Part shown: positions 9,842-19,378 of the stretch, piece by piece | Layout of the letters: each line of letters begins with the position of its first letter | Numbering within the stretch: the stretch's first letter is position 1 | Made by a program: the position numbers and the translations under genes | Assembly: GCA_025362355.1 (NCBI GenBank) | Contig: JANYGT010000208.1 | Location: 1 to 38,463, forward strand | From: Lacisediminihabitans sp. | Lineage (GTDB): Bacteria; Actinomycetota; Actinomycetes; Actinomycetales; Microbacteriaceae | DNA: 38,463 bases | Direction: 5' to 3' | The notes under the pieces: model-generated | Databases searched by the model: none | Seen by the model: only the letters and a program-made list of their open reading frames with translations | Told to the model about the DNA's origin: nothing

Positions 9842-11325
9842 GCGTTTACGGCCTCCGGCTGATGGATGGATGAAGCGTTCTGCGGCAGCACGATCGTGAA
9901 GGTCGTGCCGCTGGTCGATGAGGTGAGCGTGACCGAGCCACCGTGGGCGTCGGCGATCGCCTTGACTATCGGCAGCCCGAGGCCCGATCCGCTGATCCCC
10001 CGATTGGTCTCGACCCTGCCGAAGCGCTCGAAGATCCGCTCGTGGAACTCGGCGGGGATGCCACCGCCCTGGTCGGAGACCGACAGTTCGACGCGATCGT
10101 CGAAGCGACGGGCTGCGAGCTCGATCGTCGACCCGGCGGGCGAGTATTTGGCGGCGTTGTCGCAGAGCTGAAGCCACGCCTGTGTCGCGCGCGGCGGGTC
10201 GATGGTGATGCCGGAGGATGCGACGGGGGACAGCCGCCACTCGTGCCCGGGCAACACCCTGACCTTGGTGAAGACGTGTGCCGCGAAATCCCGCACGTCG
10301 ATGTTCTGCCGAACGGGGTCGGTCTTCTCTGTTTCGGCGAGTGACGCGAGGTCCTGGACGAGCGCTGCGACCCTCCCGAGCTCGTCGATGGCGAGATCGC
10401 GAGTCTCCCGCACCTCGATCGGATCATGCACGTCGAGGATCTCGAGGTGGCCGAGCACGATCGTGATCGGGGTGTTCAGCTCGTGACGCACGTCGTCGAG
10501 CAGCTGGCGTTGACCGGTCATCGCGCCGTCGAGGCGGTCGAGCATCTCATTCACCGTGCCGGTGAGTGGTGAGAGGTCGTCTCGACCCCGCACCGGAATG
10601 CGCTCCGAACGGTTGCTCGAGGTGATGCGTTCGGCGGCGATCCGCACATCCCGGATCGGCCTCAGCAGACGCCCGGAGAGAAACCAGCCCGATGCGGCGA
10701 TCACGAGGAGCGACACCGCGATCACCTGCCAGTAGGTGACGAATGCCGAGGTGACACCGGCCAGTTCGGCGCTCATGTCGGTGGCCGACAGGTAGATGGC
10801 CGATTGAGTGCTGCCCGCAACGGAGACCGGAAGCGCAACGTAGCGAACGGATCTCCCGGGAGCCGAGACGGTACCGAGGTGCACCTTGCCGTCGGCCTCC
10901 TCGCCCACCACCCGAGCCACGAATCCCGGGATGGCCTGAAGCTGGAAGTCGGTCGCCACCCCGGAGATGTACTTCGCACGCCCGCCGACGATGCCGAGCG
11001 ACGACTCGTGCGCATCCGGGATCACCCGTCCGATGATCGCGGCGAGAGCGGCGTCGTTCGATCGGAAGGGCTCCGGCACTGCCGGGGATGCGGCCGGATC
11101 GGTCGGCTTGCTGTTCGAGGCACCGAGAATCACCATGCGAGCGGAGTAGACCCGGGAGAGGAGACCCGAATCGACCGAGGCCAGCACCCTCTGGCGTTGG
11201 ATGAGGAAGGTGACGGCACCCCCACCGGCCATGCCGAGCGCCGAGACGATCAACAGTGCCGAGAGCAGCCGCGATCGCACCGACCAGGAGGGCCGGGCTC
11301 TCCGAGTACCCGCTCTCGCCCCCAC
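9838..11325 (-). CDS. Sensor histidine kinase (HisKA/HATPase_c)
   Basis: HAMP region, H-box LLDDVRHELNTPITIVLGHLEIL, and DQGGGIPAEFHERIFERFGRVETNRGISGSGLGLPIVKAIADAHGG. Overlaps the response regulator start. Confidence 0.95.
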   Translation of the reverse strand: MGARAGTRRARPSWSVRSRLLSALLIVSALGMAGGGAVTFLIQRQRVLASVDSGLLSRVYSARMVILGASNSKPTDPAASPAVPEPFRSNDAALAAIIGRVIPDAHESSLGIVGGRAKYISGVATDFQLQAIPGFVARVVGEEADGKVHLGTVSAPGRSVRYVALPVSVAGSTQSAIYLSATDMSAELAGVTSAFVTYWQVIAVSLLVIAASGWFLSGRLLRPIRDVRIAAERITSSNRSERIPVRGRDDLSPLTGTVNEMLDRLDGAMTGQRQLLDDVRHELNTPITIVLGHLEILDVHDPIEVRETRDLAIDELGRVAALVQDLASLAETEKTDPVRQNIDVRDFAAHVFTKVRVLPGHEWRLSPVASSGITIDPPRATQAWLQLCDNAAKYSPAGSTIELAARRFDDRVELSVSDQGGGIPAEFHERIFERFGRVETNRGISGSGLGLPIVKAIADAHGGSVTLTSSTSGTTFTIVLPQNASSIHQPEAVNA

Positions 11326-11398
11326 GAGACAAGTATGGGCGCGCGGTTAGCGAAGTAACATCACCTTTCCGAGGGCCACGGTCGCGATGACCGCGGGG

Positions 11399-13486
11399 TC
11401 ACCCCCCGAGGGCGACGTGCAGGATCTTCTCCGCACTGTTGTTCGGGATGCTGTCCTTGTCGCCCTGATTCGTCGTGGTCAGCCAGAGGCCGCCGTCGGG
11501 TGCCGGCTCGACAGTGCGCAGTCGCCCGTAGGTTCCGACGAAGTACTGCTGCACGTTCGTCAGCGATGTGCCGCTGATCACCTCGCGATAGAGGCGGGTG
11601 CCGCGTTCGCAGGCGACATAGACGACATCCTTCACGATCGCGATGCCGGAGCAGGAGCCCTCAGAGGTCGGATATGTGTGCTTCGGGGCGATAAAACCCG
11701 CCGTTTCGCAGGTTCCGGTCGTTCCCTCGCAGGCCGGCCAGCCGTAGTTGCCACCCTTCACGATGAGATTCGTCTCATCCATCACGCTGTTGCCGAACTC
11801 CTGCTCCCAGAGCCGGCCCTGCGAATCGAAGGCGAGGCCCTGCGGGTTGCGGTGACCGTAGCTCCAGACCGCGGTGCCGAAGGGGTTGTCAGACGGGATC
11901 GTGCCGTCGGGATTGATCCGCAGTACCTTGCCGTTGAGACTCGCCAGATTCTGCGCGTTGTCGCCGTTCTGGGCGTCACCGGTCGATGCATAGAGCTTGC
12001 CGTCCGGACCGAAGCGCAGACGACCGCCGTCATGGAACTTGTTGCGCAGGATGCCGGAGAGCAGCACCTGCTCGCTGCCGACATCCAGCACATCGTTCAT
12101 GAGCTTCAGGCGCACGATCCGGTTGTCGGTCGGCGATGTGTGCATGACGTACAGCCAGTGGTCGGTGCCGAAGGTCGGGGCGATGGCGAGCCCGGTCAGG
12201 CCGCCCTCGCCGTCGGTGCTCTGAACATTCGGTACCGTGCCGACGGTGACCTTCAGGCCGGTCTTCGGGTCGAGGCGCACGATGTCGTGAGCGTCGCGCC
12301 GGGTGTACAGGATGCTGCCGTCCGGCAGGGTGGCGAGCCCCCAGGGGATGTCGGAGTCCGTCGTCACCTGCGAGACGTCGCACACCGGGTTGCTGCATCC
12401 GGAGCCGGTCGTCGCGCTGACCGTCGCGCTGCTCGGCGACAGGTTGGCCTGGGCATCCCGGGCCACCACGCGGTAGCGGTAGACCGTCGAGGCGACGAGT
12501 CCACTGTCGAGATAGCTCGTTCCGGGCGCAACGGCCGCCGTTCCGGTCACCGAGCCGACCTTCACGTCGTCGCGATAGACGTCGTACGCTCGCACGCCGA
12601 CATTGTCGGTGGATGCCGCCCAGTCGAGCGTCACGCTGGTGCCGGAGACGGTCGCCGCAAGCGATCCCGGCGCCGTCGGCGGGATGCTGTCGACCGAGCA
12701 CTGCGGCGCAGCGATCGGCACCGTCGGGCTCGCCTGCGAGACGTTGCCGGCGGCATCCCGCGCGTTGACGTACAGCCCCCAGTTCACCCCCGGCACCACG
12801 GTGAGCTTCGTCGAGAGCATCGTGCCGCCGACCGAGGTCATCAGCTGGCCGTCGTGGTAGACGTCGTAGTACGCGACGCCGACGTCGTCTGTGGCGGCGT
12901 TCCAGGCGAAGAGCACCGATGAGCAGGTCAGGTCGGTCACGCGTGGCCCGCCGGGAACGCTCGGCGGCACGGTGTCGGCGGGTGCGACCGGGGTCGTCCA
13001 CTGCTGGTTGCCGCCGCCGTTGCAGGTCCAGACCGAGATCGGCGAGCCGTTTGCCGTCCCTCCTCCCACGACGTCGAGGCACAACCCCGACTCGACACCG
13101 CGGATCGTGTGGTCGGCCCCGACGGTCCAGCGCTGGTTGGCACCGCCGTTGCAGCTGTAGATCTGCAGGCGGGAACCCGGCGCGGTGGCGTGCGCCGAGA
13201 CATCCAGGCACCGCGTTCCGTTGTAGACGGTCAACGCGCCGGCGGCGGTGAGCGTCCACTGCTGGTTCGTTCGCGCATCGCAGCCGTACAGGTTGAGGGC
13301 CGCTCCGTTCGCGCTGCTGGCTCCGACCACATCGAGACAGCGACCGGACGCGGTACCGCGCACGTTTCCGGTCGGAGGGCCGGATGCGGCGGATGCGGCG
13401 AGGGGTGCGACGAGGAAGCCGACCGTGAGGAGAGAGGCGAGCACTGCCCGGAGGCGGCGAGGCCTCCGCGTGGTGATCTCGGACAT
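11399..13486 (-). CDS. Secreted multidomain protein: ricin-B lectin repeats, two FN3-like domains, and a PQQ-dependent-type sugar (glucose/sorbosone) dehydrogenase domain
   Basis: Signal peptide LRAVLASLLTVGFLVAPLAASA. Three Q-x-W lectin repeats (NQQWT, NQRWT, NQQWT), FN3-like PPTAPGSLAATVSGTSVTLDWAASTDNVG, and dehydrogenase motifs DGSILYTRRDAHDIVRLD, LRFGPDGKLYASTGDAQN, SYGHRNPQGLAFD, GGNYGWPACEG. Start MSEITTRR at 13486. Confidence 0.88.
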   Translation of the reverse strand: MSEITTRRPRRLRAVLASLLTVGFLVAPLAASAASGPPTGNVRGTASGRCLDVVGASSANGAALNLYGCDARTNQQWTLTAAGALTVYNGTRCLDVSAHATAPGSRLQIYSCNGGANQRWTVGADHTIRGVESGLCLDVVGGGTANGSPISVWTCNGGGNQQWTTPVAPADTVPPSVPGGPRVTDLTCSSVLFAWNAATDDVGVAYYDVYHDGQLMTSVGGTMLSTKLTVVPGVNWGLYVNARDAAGNVSQASPTVPIAAPQCSVDSIPPTAPGSLAATVSGTSVTLDWAASTDNVGVRAYDVYRDDVKVGSVTGTAAVAPGTSYLDSGLVASTVYRYRVVARDAQANLSPSSATVSATTGSGCSNPVCDVSQVTTDSDIPWGLATLPDGSILYTRRDAHDIVRLDPKTGLKVTVGTVPNVQSTDGEGGLTGLAIAPTFGTDHWLYVMHTSPTDNRIVRLKLMNDVLDVGSEQVLLSGILRNKFHDGGRLRFGPDGKLYASTGDAQNGDNAQNLASLNGKVLRINPDGTIPSDNPFGTAVWSYGHRNPQGLAFDSQGRLWEQEFGNSVMDETNLIVKGGNYGWPACEGTTGTCETAGFIAPKHTYPTSEGSCSGIAIVKDVVYVACERGTRLYREVISGTSLTNVQQYFVGTYGRLRTVEPAPDGGLWLTTTNQGDKDSIPNNSAEKILHVALGG

Positions 13487-13586
13487 GTGGTTCCCCTTCG
13501 TTGGATGGATACCACTCGTCAGTCCATGACAGCATCTCCGGCCGAGTGACGCAAGGGCGGGCATCCCCGTTTCGACGCTGTGGCTC

Positions 13587-15029
13587 TCAGCGACGCTGGC
13601 GGATGACCGTGACGGCCAGGGCGCCGAGCAGTGCGAGCGCCGCAGCCCCGATGAACCCCAGGGAGAAGCCTGACGTCAGCGCATCGCCGAGTGACACCCC
13701 GCCGGCCGAGAGCGACTCGGTGCGCGCGGCGGCGACGGTTGAGAGCACCGCGAGGCCTATGGCCCCACCGATCTGCTGGCTGGTGTTGACCAGGCCGCTC
13801 GCGAGACCGGTCTGCGTGTCGCTGACGCCGTTCACAGCCAGCTGGGTGCCGGCGACGAATGCCGCGCCGAGCCCGATCCCGATGACGATCGAAGGGGCGA
13901 GGATGCTGCCGACGAACGAGGCGGTGCTCGGGGCGAACGACAGCCAGACGAGACCGCCGGCGAGTACCACGAGTGCTCCGACGAGGGTCGGCCGAACACC
14001 GAAGCGTCCGATCAGGCTCGGCGCGACGGCGGCGATGAGTACGAGGGCTCCGGCGAGAGGCAGCTGGCTGAGGCCCGCGGTCAGCGCGTCGTAGCCGAGC
14101 ACCGACTGCAGGTAGACGGAGAGCGCGAAGAACAGTGCGACCGTTGCGGCTCCGATCGTTGCGATGGCGATGTTGCCGGCGGTGATGGATGCCGTGCGGA
14201 AGATCCCGAGAGGAACAAGCGGCGAGGAGGAGCGGGCCTCGATCGCGATGAACGCCGCGATGAGTGCGACGGCCACCGCGAAGAGCCCGAGGCTGATCGG
14301 GTGGGCGAAGCCGAGCCGCTCGGCCTGGGTGAATCCGGCGACGAGGGCGACGAGGCCCGCCGTCACGGTGATCGCCCCGGGGATGTCGAGCCGCTGCTTC
14401 GAACCGGAGGGGTCTCGGGTCACCAACATGGGGATGGCGACGAGGATCACGACGCCGACCGGGACGTTGACGAAGAACACGGCAGACCAGCCGAACGCCG
14501 CGGTGAGCACTCCGCCGAGCAGAACGCCGGCGGCGCTTCCGATACCGGCGACGGCTCCCCAGATGCCGAGTGCCTTCGCACGGTCTCCGGGGGTGCGGAA
14601 GAGCTGGGTGAGGAGGGCGAGGGAGGCGGGGGCGAGCAGTGCCGCCGAGGCGCCCTGGATGGCGCGGGCCGTGAGCAGCATCTCTCCGCTGACGGCGAGT
14701 CCGGCAGTCGCGGATCCCAGCACGAAGCCGAGGACACCGATCAGGAAGAGCCGGCGGTGACCGAAGCGGTCGGCGAGTCGGCCGCCGAAGAGCAGTAGGC
14801 CGCCGAAGGGGAGGACGTACGCGGTGATGACGCCGCTGAGCGCCGCGGTGTTCATGGCGAGCGCCGATCCCACGGAGGGAAGGGCGATGTTCACAATCGA
14901 CGCGTCGAGCACGACAAGGAACTGCGCCAGGGCGAGCACGACGAGTGCCAACCACCGGCGGGTGCTGCGGACGGGAAGTGGTGCGGCCTGTCGTGCATCC
15001 AGTGCTGATGCGGGGGCGAGCATAGTCAT
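13587..15029 (-). CDS. MFS drug transporter, DHA2 (EmrB/QacA-like) family
   Basis: WLALVVLALAQFLVVLDASIVNIALPSVG, RLADRFGHRR, repeated hydrophobic helices. Confidence 0.93.
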   Translation of the reverse strand: MTMLAPASALDARQAAPLPVRSTRRWLALVVLALAQFLVVLDASIVNIALPSVGSALAMNTAALSGVITAYVLPFGGLLLFGGRLADRFGHRRLFLIGVLGFVLGSATAGLAVSGEMLLTARAIQGASAALLAPASLALLTQLFRTPGDRAKALGIWGAVAGIGSAAGVLLGGVLTAAFGWSAVFFVNVPVGVVILVAIPMLVTRDPSGSKQRLDIPGAITVTAGLVALVAGFTQAERLGFAHPISLGLFAVAVALIAAFIAIEARSSSPLVPLGIFRTASITAGNIAIATIGAATVALFFALSVYLQSVLGYDALTAGLSQLPLAGALVLIAAVAPSLIGRFGVRPTLVGALVVLAGGLVWLSFAPSTASFVGSILAPSIVIGIGLGAAFVAGTQLAVNGVSDTQTGLASGLVNTSQQIGGAIGLAVLSTVAAARTESLSAGGVSLGDALTSGFSLGFIGAAALALLGALAVTVIRQRR

Positions 15030-15074
15030 GATCGTGCCTTTCTATTTCGAGGGGTGGGAGGTCTAGCGCATGTG

Positions 15075-15092
15075 AGTGACTGATCAGTCACT
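15075..15092. promoter_or_regulatory. Perfect 18-bp palindrome upstream of the MFS gene (candidate TetR operator)
   Basis: AGTGACTGATCAGTCACT is its own reverse complement. Confidence 0.65.
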
Positions 15093-15130
15093 GTTCATGA
15101 TAAAAAAATGAGGAGCGAGATCGGGATCGG

Positions 15131-15700
15131 TCAGGAAGCCACCGGATGGCGGATTCCCTCGACCAGGATGCGCGCCCACTCGCCGGACTGCGGATCAATG
15201 CCCGTCGAGACGATCAGGTGGCAGAGCTGGCCGACGGCGATGAAGTTCTGGATGTCGGAATCGGGTGCACCCGAGCGTCGCTTGGCGAAGATGGTGATGC
15301 GTTCGAGGCCGCGGCGCACCGCCTCGGCGATCTCCGGCACGTCTGTCGATGCCTGCGCGTGCACCTGCAGCATCAGCAGCTCGCGGTCCGCGACGAGGTC
15401 GGCGTAGCCGCCGCCCATGGCGTCGAGCACGGCGGCGGGCGACTGGTCGGCCGAGGCATCCGCTCCACTCGCGAGAACGGCCTCGGTGAGGGAGTAGCAG
15501 TGATCGAGGGCCGCGACGAAGAGGGATTCCTTGCCGGGGAAGAGCTTGAAGACGTAGGCCGGCGAGATCTTCGCGCGGCTGGCGACGGCGGCGATCGGGG
15601 TGCCGAGGTAGCCCCGGTGCGAGAATTCGGTCACCGCGGCGGAGATGACGCTCCCGCGTCGTGCCTCGGCGGTGGAGAGGATGGAAGCTCGTGTGGACAT
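15131..15700 (-). CDS. TetR/AcrR family transcriptional regulator
   Basis: GSVISAAVTEFSHRGYLGTPIAAVASRAKISPAYVFKLFPGKESLFVAALD. Confidence 0.92.
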   Translation of the reverse strand: MSTRASILSTAEARRGSVISAAVTEFSHRGYLGTPIAAVASRAKISPAYVFKLFPGKESLFVAALDHCYSLTEAVLASGADASADQSPAAVLDAMGGGYADLVADRELLMLQVHAQASTDVPEIAEAVRRGLERITIFAKRRSGAPDSDIQNFIAVGQLCHLIVSTGIDPQSGEWARILVEGIRHPVAS

Positions 15701-15701
15701 G

Positions 15702-15721
15702 TGAGTGACTGTACACTCACT
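15702..15721. promoter_or_regulatory. Near-palindrome immediately upstream of the TetR gene, sharing GAGTGACTG with the 15075 site
   Basis: tGAGTGACTGTACACTCACTC; compare GAGTGACTGATCAGTCACTG at about 15074-15093. Confidence 0.6.
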
Positions 15722-15760
15722 CTTTCGCGAGGCGCAAGAGTTTCGGGGAAACAGGCCGCA

Positions 15761-16603
15761 TCAGGGGATCAGACCGCGCCGGCGCGCGACGATGACGGCC
15801 TCGAAGCGGCTCGCCGCATCCAGCTTCCTCATCGCCGAAGAAAGGTAACTCTTGACCGTGCTCTCGGCCAGCTGAAGCTGGCTGGCGATGAGCGCGTTGC
15901 GCTTGCCGAGGGCGACGTTCGCCAGCACATCGAGTTCGCGGGGAGAGAGCTCCGATGCGTTCGGCAGGGTCGAAAGCTGAAGTTCCCGGCCGATCGCTTC
16001 GAGCCGCTTCGCGAGGATCGGGTCGGTCACACTTCGGCCGATCTGCCGGAGGTCGGCGTACAGCTCGCGCAGTTCGTCTCGCTCGAGGCGAGCGAGCACC
16101 AGCGATTTCCGCTCCCCACCCTCGGTCGCGATGACCGCGAGCCGACGCTCGACCTCGTCGTTCACCGAGTACTCCCAGGCGAGGGCCGTGGCGAGCGCGA
16201 GAGAGGTGCGCACGACCGGATCAGCCAACCGGGTCGCGGTTCGATGAGCGCCGTAGATCACCGCTCGCACCGACCCGTCGACGACCACCGGGATGGCGAG
16301 GAGCCCCACGATGTCCTCGGCGAGCACCTCGCGGTCGTAGCGGTGGGTGATCGCGGTCGAATTGCGATACTGGGTGGCCGCCACAGGCCTCCGTTCGGCG
16401 ATGGCCCGGCCACCGAGACCCTCGCTCGGTTCGATGAGCAACCCGTCGAGGGTGTGGCCACGGGTGCCGACGAACGAGGTCAGTGGCGCTCCGTCCCGTG
16501 CGACAAGACCACCGAACGCGACGGGAAACCCGGCACGGATGGTCAGTGCCTTCAGAGTCTTCTGCAGCAGCTCGAGATCATGCAATGGTGATTCGCTGAC
16601 CAC
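15761..16603 (-). CDS. GAF-domain LuxR-type transcriptional regulator
   Basis: C-terminal LSPRELDVLANVALGKRNALIASQLQLAESTVKSYLSSAMRKLDAASRFEAVIVARRRGLIP. GTG start (VVSESPLHDLELL) preceded by GGAGGT on the minus strand; the listed ORF start at 16858 is probably too long. Confidence 0.88.
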   Translation of the reverse strand: MVSESPLHDLELLQKTLKALTIRAGFPVAFGGLVARDGAPLTSFVGTRGHTLDGLLIEPSEGLGGRAIAERRPVAATQYRNSTAITHRYDREVLAEDIVGLLAIPVVVDGSVRAVIYGAHRTATRLADPVVRTSLALATALAWEYSVNDEVERRLAVIATEGGERKSLVLARLERDELRELYADLRQIGRSVTDPILAKRLEAIGRELQLSTLPNASELSPRELDVLANVALGKRNALIASQLQLAESTVKSYLSSAMRKLDAASRFEAVIVARRRGLIP

Positions 16604-16629
16604 GGTGCTACCTCCTTTGGACGGTAGCG

Positions 16630-16647
16630 GAGCACGTCGACGTGCTC
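16630..16647. promoter_or_regulatory. Perfect 18-bp palindrome between divergent promoters
   Basis: GAGCACGTCGACGTGCTC. Confidence 0.6.
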
Positions 16648-16735
16648 GTAGCCTGCATGGTAGCAGTCCGACACGCCGACCAGCCCAGCGAGCGATCAGC
16701 ACCGTCTCACTCGGCCATTTCGAAGGAGAAATGCG

Positions 16736-16780
16736 ATGATCACCGACTTCCAACCGTCCAGATTTCGGCACGGCTCGTGA
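16736..16780 (+). CDS. Candidate 14-aa leader peptide (MITDFQPSRFRHGS)
   Basis: ATG at 16736 after GAAGGAGAA. Its TGA overlaps the GTG at 16777 of the acyl-CoA synthetase (GTGA). Confidence 0.4.
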   Translation: MITDFQPSRFRHGS

Positions 16781-18699
16781 GAAGCCACAACGCCGAGACG
16801 CACCATGTCGGCGTCTTCGAGGAGGTATCCGAGCGGGCGACGCTCGACCCGGAAGCATTCTGGCTTGATGCCGCCCAGGCCATCGACTGGGACGTCTACC
16901 CGACCGCGGCGCTCGATGACTCCCACGCGCCGCTCTATCGATGGTTCGCGGATGCCAGGCTCAACACCTCCTACAACGCGCTCGATCGTCACGTCGCAGC
17001 CGGCCGCGGCGAGACGACGGCGCTGATCTACGACTCCCCGGTCGTTCGAAAGTCCAAGAGCTACACCTACAACCAGCTGCTCGACAAGGTCGAGCGGTGC
17101 GCCGGCATGCTCGCCGAGGCGGGTGTCCTTTCCGGTGACCGGGTCGCCATCTATCTTCCGATGATCCCGCAGGCCATCGTCGCGATGCTCGCCTGCGCGA
17201 GACTCGGCGCCGTGCATTCGGTCGTGTTCGGAGGCTTCGCCGCCAAAGAACTCGCCGCCCGCCTCGACGATGCCGAGGCGAAGGTCATCATCACCGCATC
17301 CGGTGGGATCGAGACGGCACGGGTAGTCGAATACCTCCCCACCATCGTCGAAGCCCTCGCTCTCAGTGCGGGCACGGTCCACACCGTCATCGTCAAGGAC
17401 CGTCCCGAGGTGCCCGGATCGGCGGGGGAGTATTCCGTCGCCGGAACCGACTGGATCGACTGGCACGAACGGATGCTGATGGCCGACCCACATCCGCCGG
17501 TCTCCGTCGCGGCGACCGACCCCCTCTACATCCTCTACACCTCTGGCACGACGGGGTCACCGAAGGGCGTGGTGCGCGACAACGGCGGTCACGCCGTCGC
17601 CATGACCTGGTCGATGAAGAACATCTACGACGTGCATCCGGGCGACGTCATGTGGACGGCAAGCGACGTCGGCTGGGTGGTCGGACACTCCTACATCGTC
17701 TACGGCCCGCTGCTCGCCGGGGCGACAACGGTGCTCTACGAAGGCAAACCGGTCGGAACCCCGGATGCCGGTGCCTTCTGGCGGGTGGTCTCCGACTACG
17801 GCGTGAAGACGCTCTTCACCTCGCCTACGGCGCTCCGAGCCATCCGCAAGGCCGACCCGCACGCGCTGCTCGCCAAGAACTACGATCTCTCGAGCCTCGA
17901 CGCGCTCTTCGTCGCGGGGGAGCGACTCGATCCCGACACCTGGAACTGGGCAACCGCCCTGCTCGAGAAACCCGTCATCGATCACTGGTGGCAGACCGAG
18001 ACGGGATGGGCGATCTGCTCGAGCCCGCATGGCATCGAGCGCCTCCCGCTTCGGGCAGGGTCACCGTCGTTCCCCTCCCCGGGGTTCCGCGTCGAGATCT
18101 TCGACGACAGCGGCGCCGCGCTCGGCATGCTGGAGGAGGGCCACATCGTGATCCGGCTGCCGCTTCCGCCCGGCACCCTCCCCACCCTGTGGCGCGGCGA
18201 CCAGAGGTACATCGACAGCTACCTCACCGCGTTTCCGGGGTACTACCTCACGGGGGATTCCGGATACTTCGACCGCGACGGCTACCTCTTCGTGATGGGT
18301 CGCACCGATGACATCATCAATGTCGCCGGCCACCGCCTCTCCACGGGGTCGATGGAGGAGGTGCTCGCACAGCATCCCTCCGTCGCCGAGTGCGCGGTCA
18401 TCGGCATCCACGATCCGATCAAGGGCGAGAAGCCGGCCGGATACGTCGTTCTCAAGAGCGGGGTCGAGATCGAGGACGCCGTGCTCGCCGCCGAGCTCAT
18501 CGCCATGATGCGCGAGCAGATCGGTGCCGTCGCGGCGTTCAAAGACGTGACGGTCGTCTCGGCGCTCCCGAAGACGCGGTCGGGAAAGATTCTGCGCAAA
18601 ACCATGCGCCAGATCATCAACGGGGACGACTACGTCGTGCCCCCGACGATCGAGAATACGGAGGCCATCGCGGTGATCATCGCGACGGTCTCCCGGTAG
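16777..18699 (+). CDS. Acetyl/propionyl-CoA synthetase-like AMP-forming ligase (PrpE/AcsA type)
   Basis: LYILYTSGTTGSPKGVVRDNGGHAVAM, VIDHWWQTETGWAI, GRTDDIINVAGHRLSTGSMEE, LPKTRSGKILRKTMRQI. GTG start assumed. Confidence 0.92.
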   Translation: MRSHNAETHHVGVFEEVSERATLDPEAFWLDAAQAIDWDVYPTAALDDSHAPLYRWFADARLNTSYNALDRHVAAGRGETTALIYDSPVVRKSKSYTYNQLLDKVERCAGMLAEAGVLSGDRVAIYLPMIPQAIVAMLACARLGAVHSVVFGGFAAKELAARLDDAEAKVIITASGGIETARVVEYLPTIVEALALSAGTVHTVIVKDRPEVPGSAGEYSVAGTDWIDWHERMLMADPHPPVSVAATDPLYILYTSGTTGSPKGVVRDNGGHAVAMTWSMKNIYDVHPGDVMWTASDVGWVVGHSYIVYGPLLAGATTVLYEGKPVGTPDAGAFWRVVSDYGVKTLFTSPTALRAIRKADPHALLAKNYDLSSLDALFVAGERLDPDTWNWATALLEKPVIDHWWQTETGWAICSSPHGIERLPLRAGSPSFPSPGFRVEIFDDSGAALGMLEEGHIVIRLPLPPGTLPTLWRGDQRYIDSYLTAFPGYYLTGDSGYFDRDGYLFVMGRTDDIINVAGHRLSTGSMEEVLAQHPSVAECAVIGIHDPIKGEKPAGYVVLKSGVEIEDAVLAAELIAMMREQIGAVAAFKDVTVVSALPKTRSGKILRKTMRQIINGDDYVVPPTIENTEAIAVIIATVSR

Positions 18700-18739
18700 T
18701 CAGCCTCATCATCCACCAGCACACGAAGGAGTGTCACCC

Positions 18740-19354
18740 ATGAGCGTCACCATCGAAACACAAACGCAACCCCATTCCCCGCCCGCACTTGCACCGCCGG
18801 CGTCGGTCATCGCTGATCCGGCCGCCCTCGGACTCGGGGCGTTCGCACTGACGACGTTCCTGCTGAGCCTCGCGAACTCCGGACTCCTCCCCGGGGCCGG
18901 GGCCGCCGTACTCGGGATCGCGCTCTTCTACGGCGGGATCGCGCAGGTCGCGGCCGGCCTCTGGGAATTCGCGAAGGGCAACACCTTCGGCGCGACCGCG
19001 TTCGTCTCCTACGGTGCGTTCTGGCTCTCCTTCTGGTGGCTGGAAACCAACCCGGCGGTGGCGAAGGAGGCCGGAGCCGCGGGAGTGGGCGCATTCCTCC
19101 TGGCGTGGACCATCTTCACCCTCTTCATGACGGTGGCCGCCATCAAGACGAACGGCGCGCTGCTGGCGGTCTTCGTCGTGCTCACGCTGACGTTCGCGGC
19201 TCTCGCCATCGGAGAGTTCAGCGGCCAGGTCGGGATCACCCGTCTCGCCGGGTGGCTCGGCCTGCTCACCGCGGTGCTCGCCTGGTACAGCGCGGCGGCC
19301 GTCGTCATCAATGCGACGTGGAAGCGCGCGGTGCTGCCGGTCTGGCCTCGCTAG
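18740..19354 (+). CDS. GPR1/FUN34/YaaH (SatP) family acetate/succinate transporter
   Basis: ADPAALGLGAFALTTFLLSLANSGL...FYGGIAQVAAGLWEFAKGNTFGATAFVSYGAFWLSFW. Confidence 0.93.
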   Translation: MSVTIETQTQPHSPPALAPPASVIADPAALGLGAFALTTFLLSLANSGLLPGAGAAVLGIALFYGGIAQVAAGLWEFAKGNTFGATAFVSYGAFWLSFWWLETNPAVAKEAGAAGVGAFLLAWTIFTLFMTVAAIKTNGALLAVFVVLTLTFAALAIGEFSGQVGITRLAGWLGLLTAVLAWYSAAAVVINATWKRAVLPVWPR

Positions 19355-19378
19355 CACCGGTTCCACTTCATCCGCGCC

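Noticed and set aside
11371-11396. CCaCGGTC-gcgat-GACCGcGG hairpin after the dehydrogenase gene
   Set aside because: Plausible ordinary terminator or chance GC-rich repeat; no T-tract and nothing unusual.
11387-12922. 511-aa plus-strand ORF opposite the sugar dehydrogenase protein
   Set aside because: Antisense shadow ORF with no domain logic; the minus-strand protein has a signal peptide and conserved domains.
13519-14955. 478-aa minus-strand ORF overlapping the MFS gene in another frame
   Set aside because: Arg-rich alternate-frame translation of a clear MFS transporter.
15146-16591. 481-aa plus-strand ORF opposite TetR and GAF-LuxR genes
   Set aside because: Spans two unrelated genes in antisense and lacks recognisable motifs.
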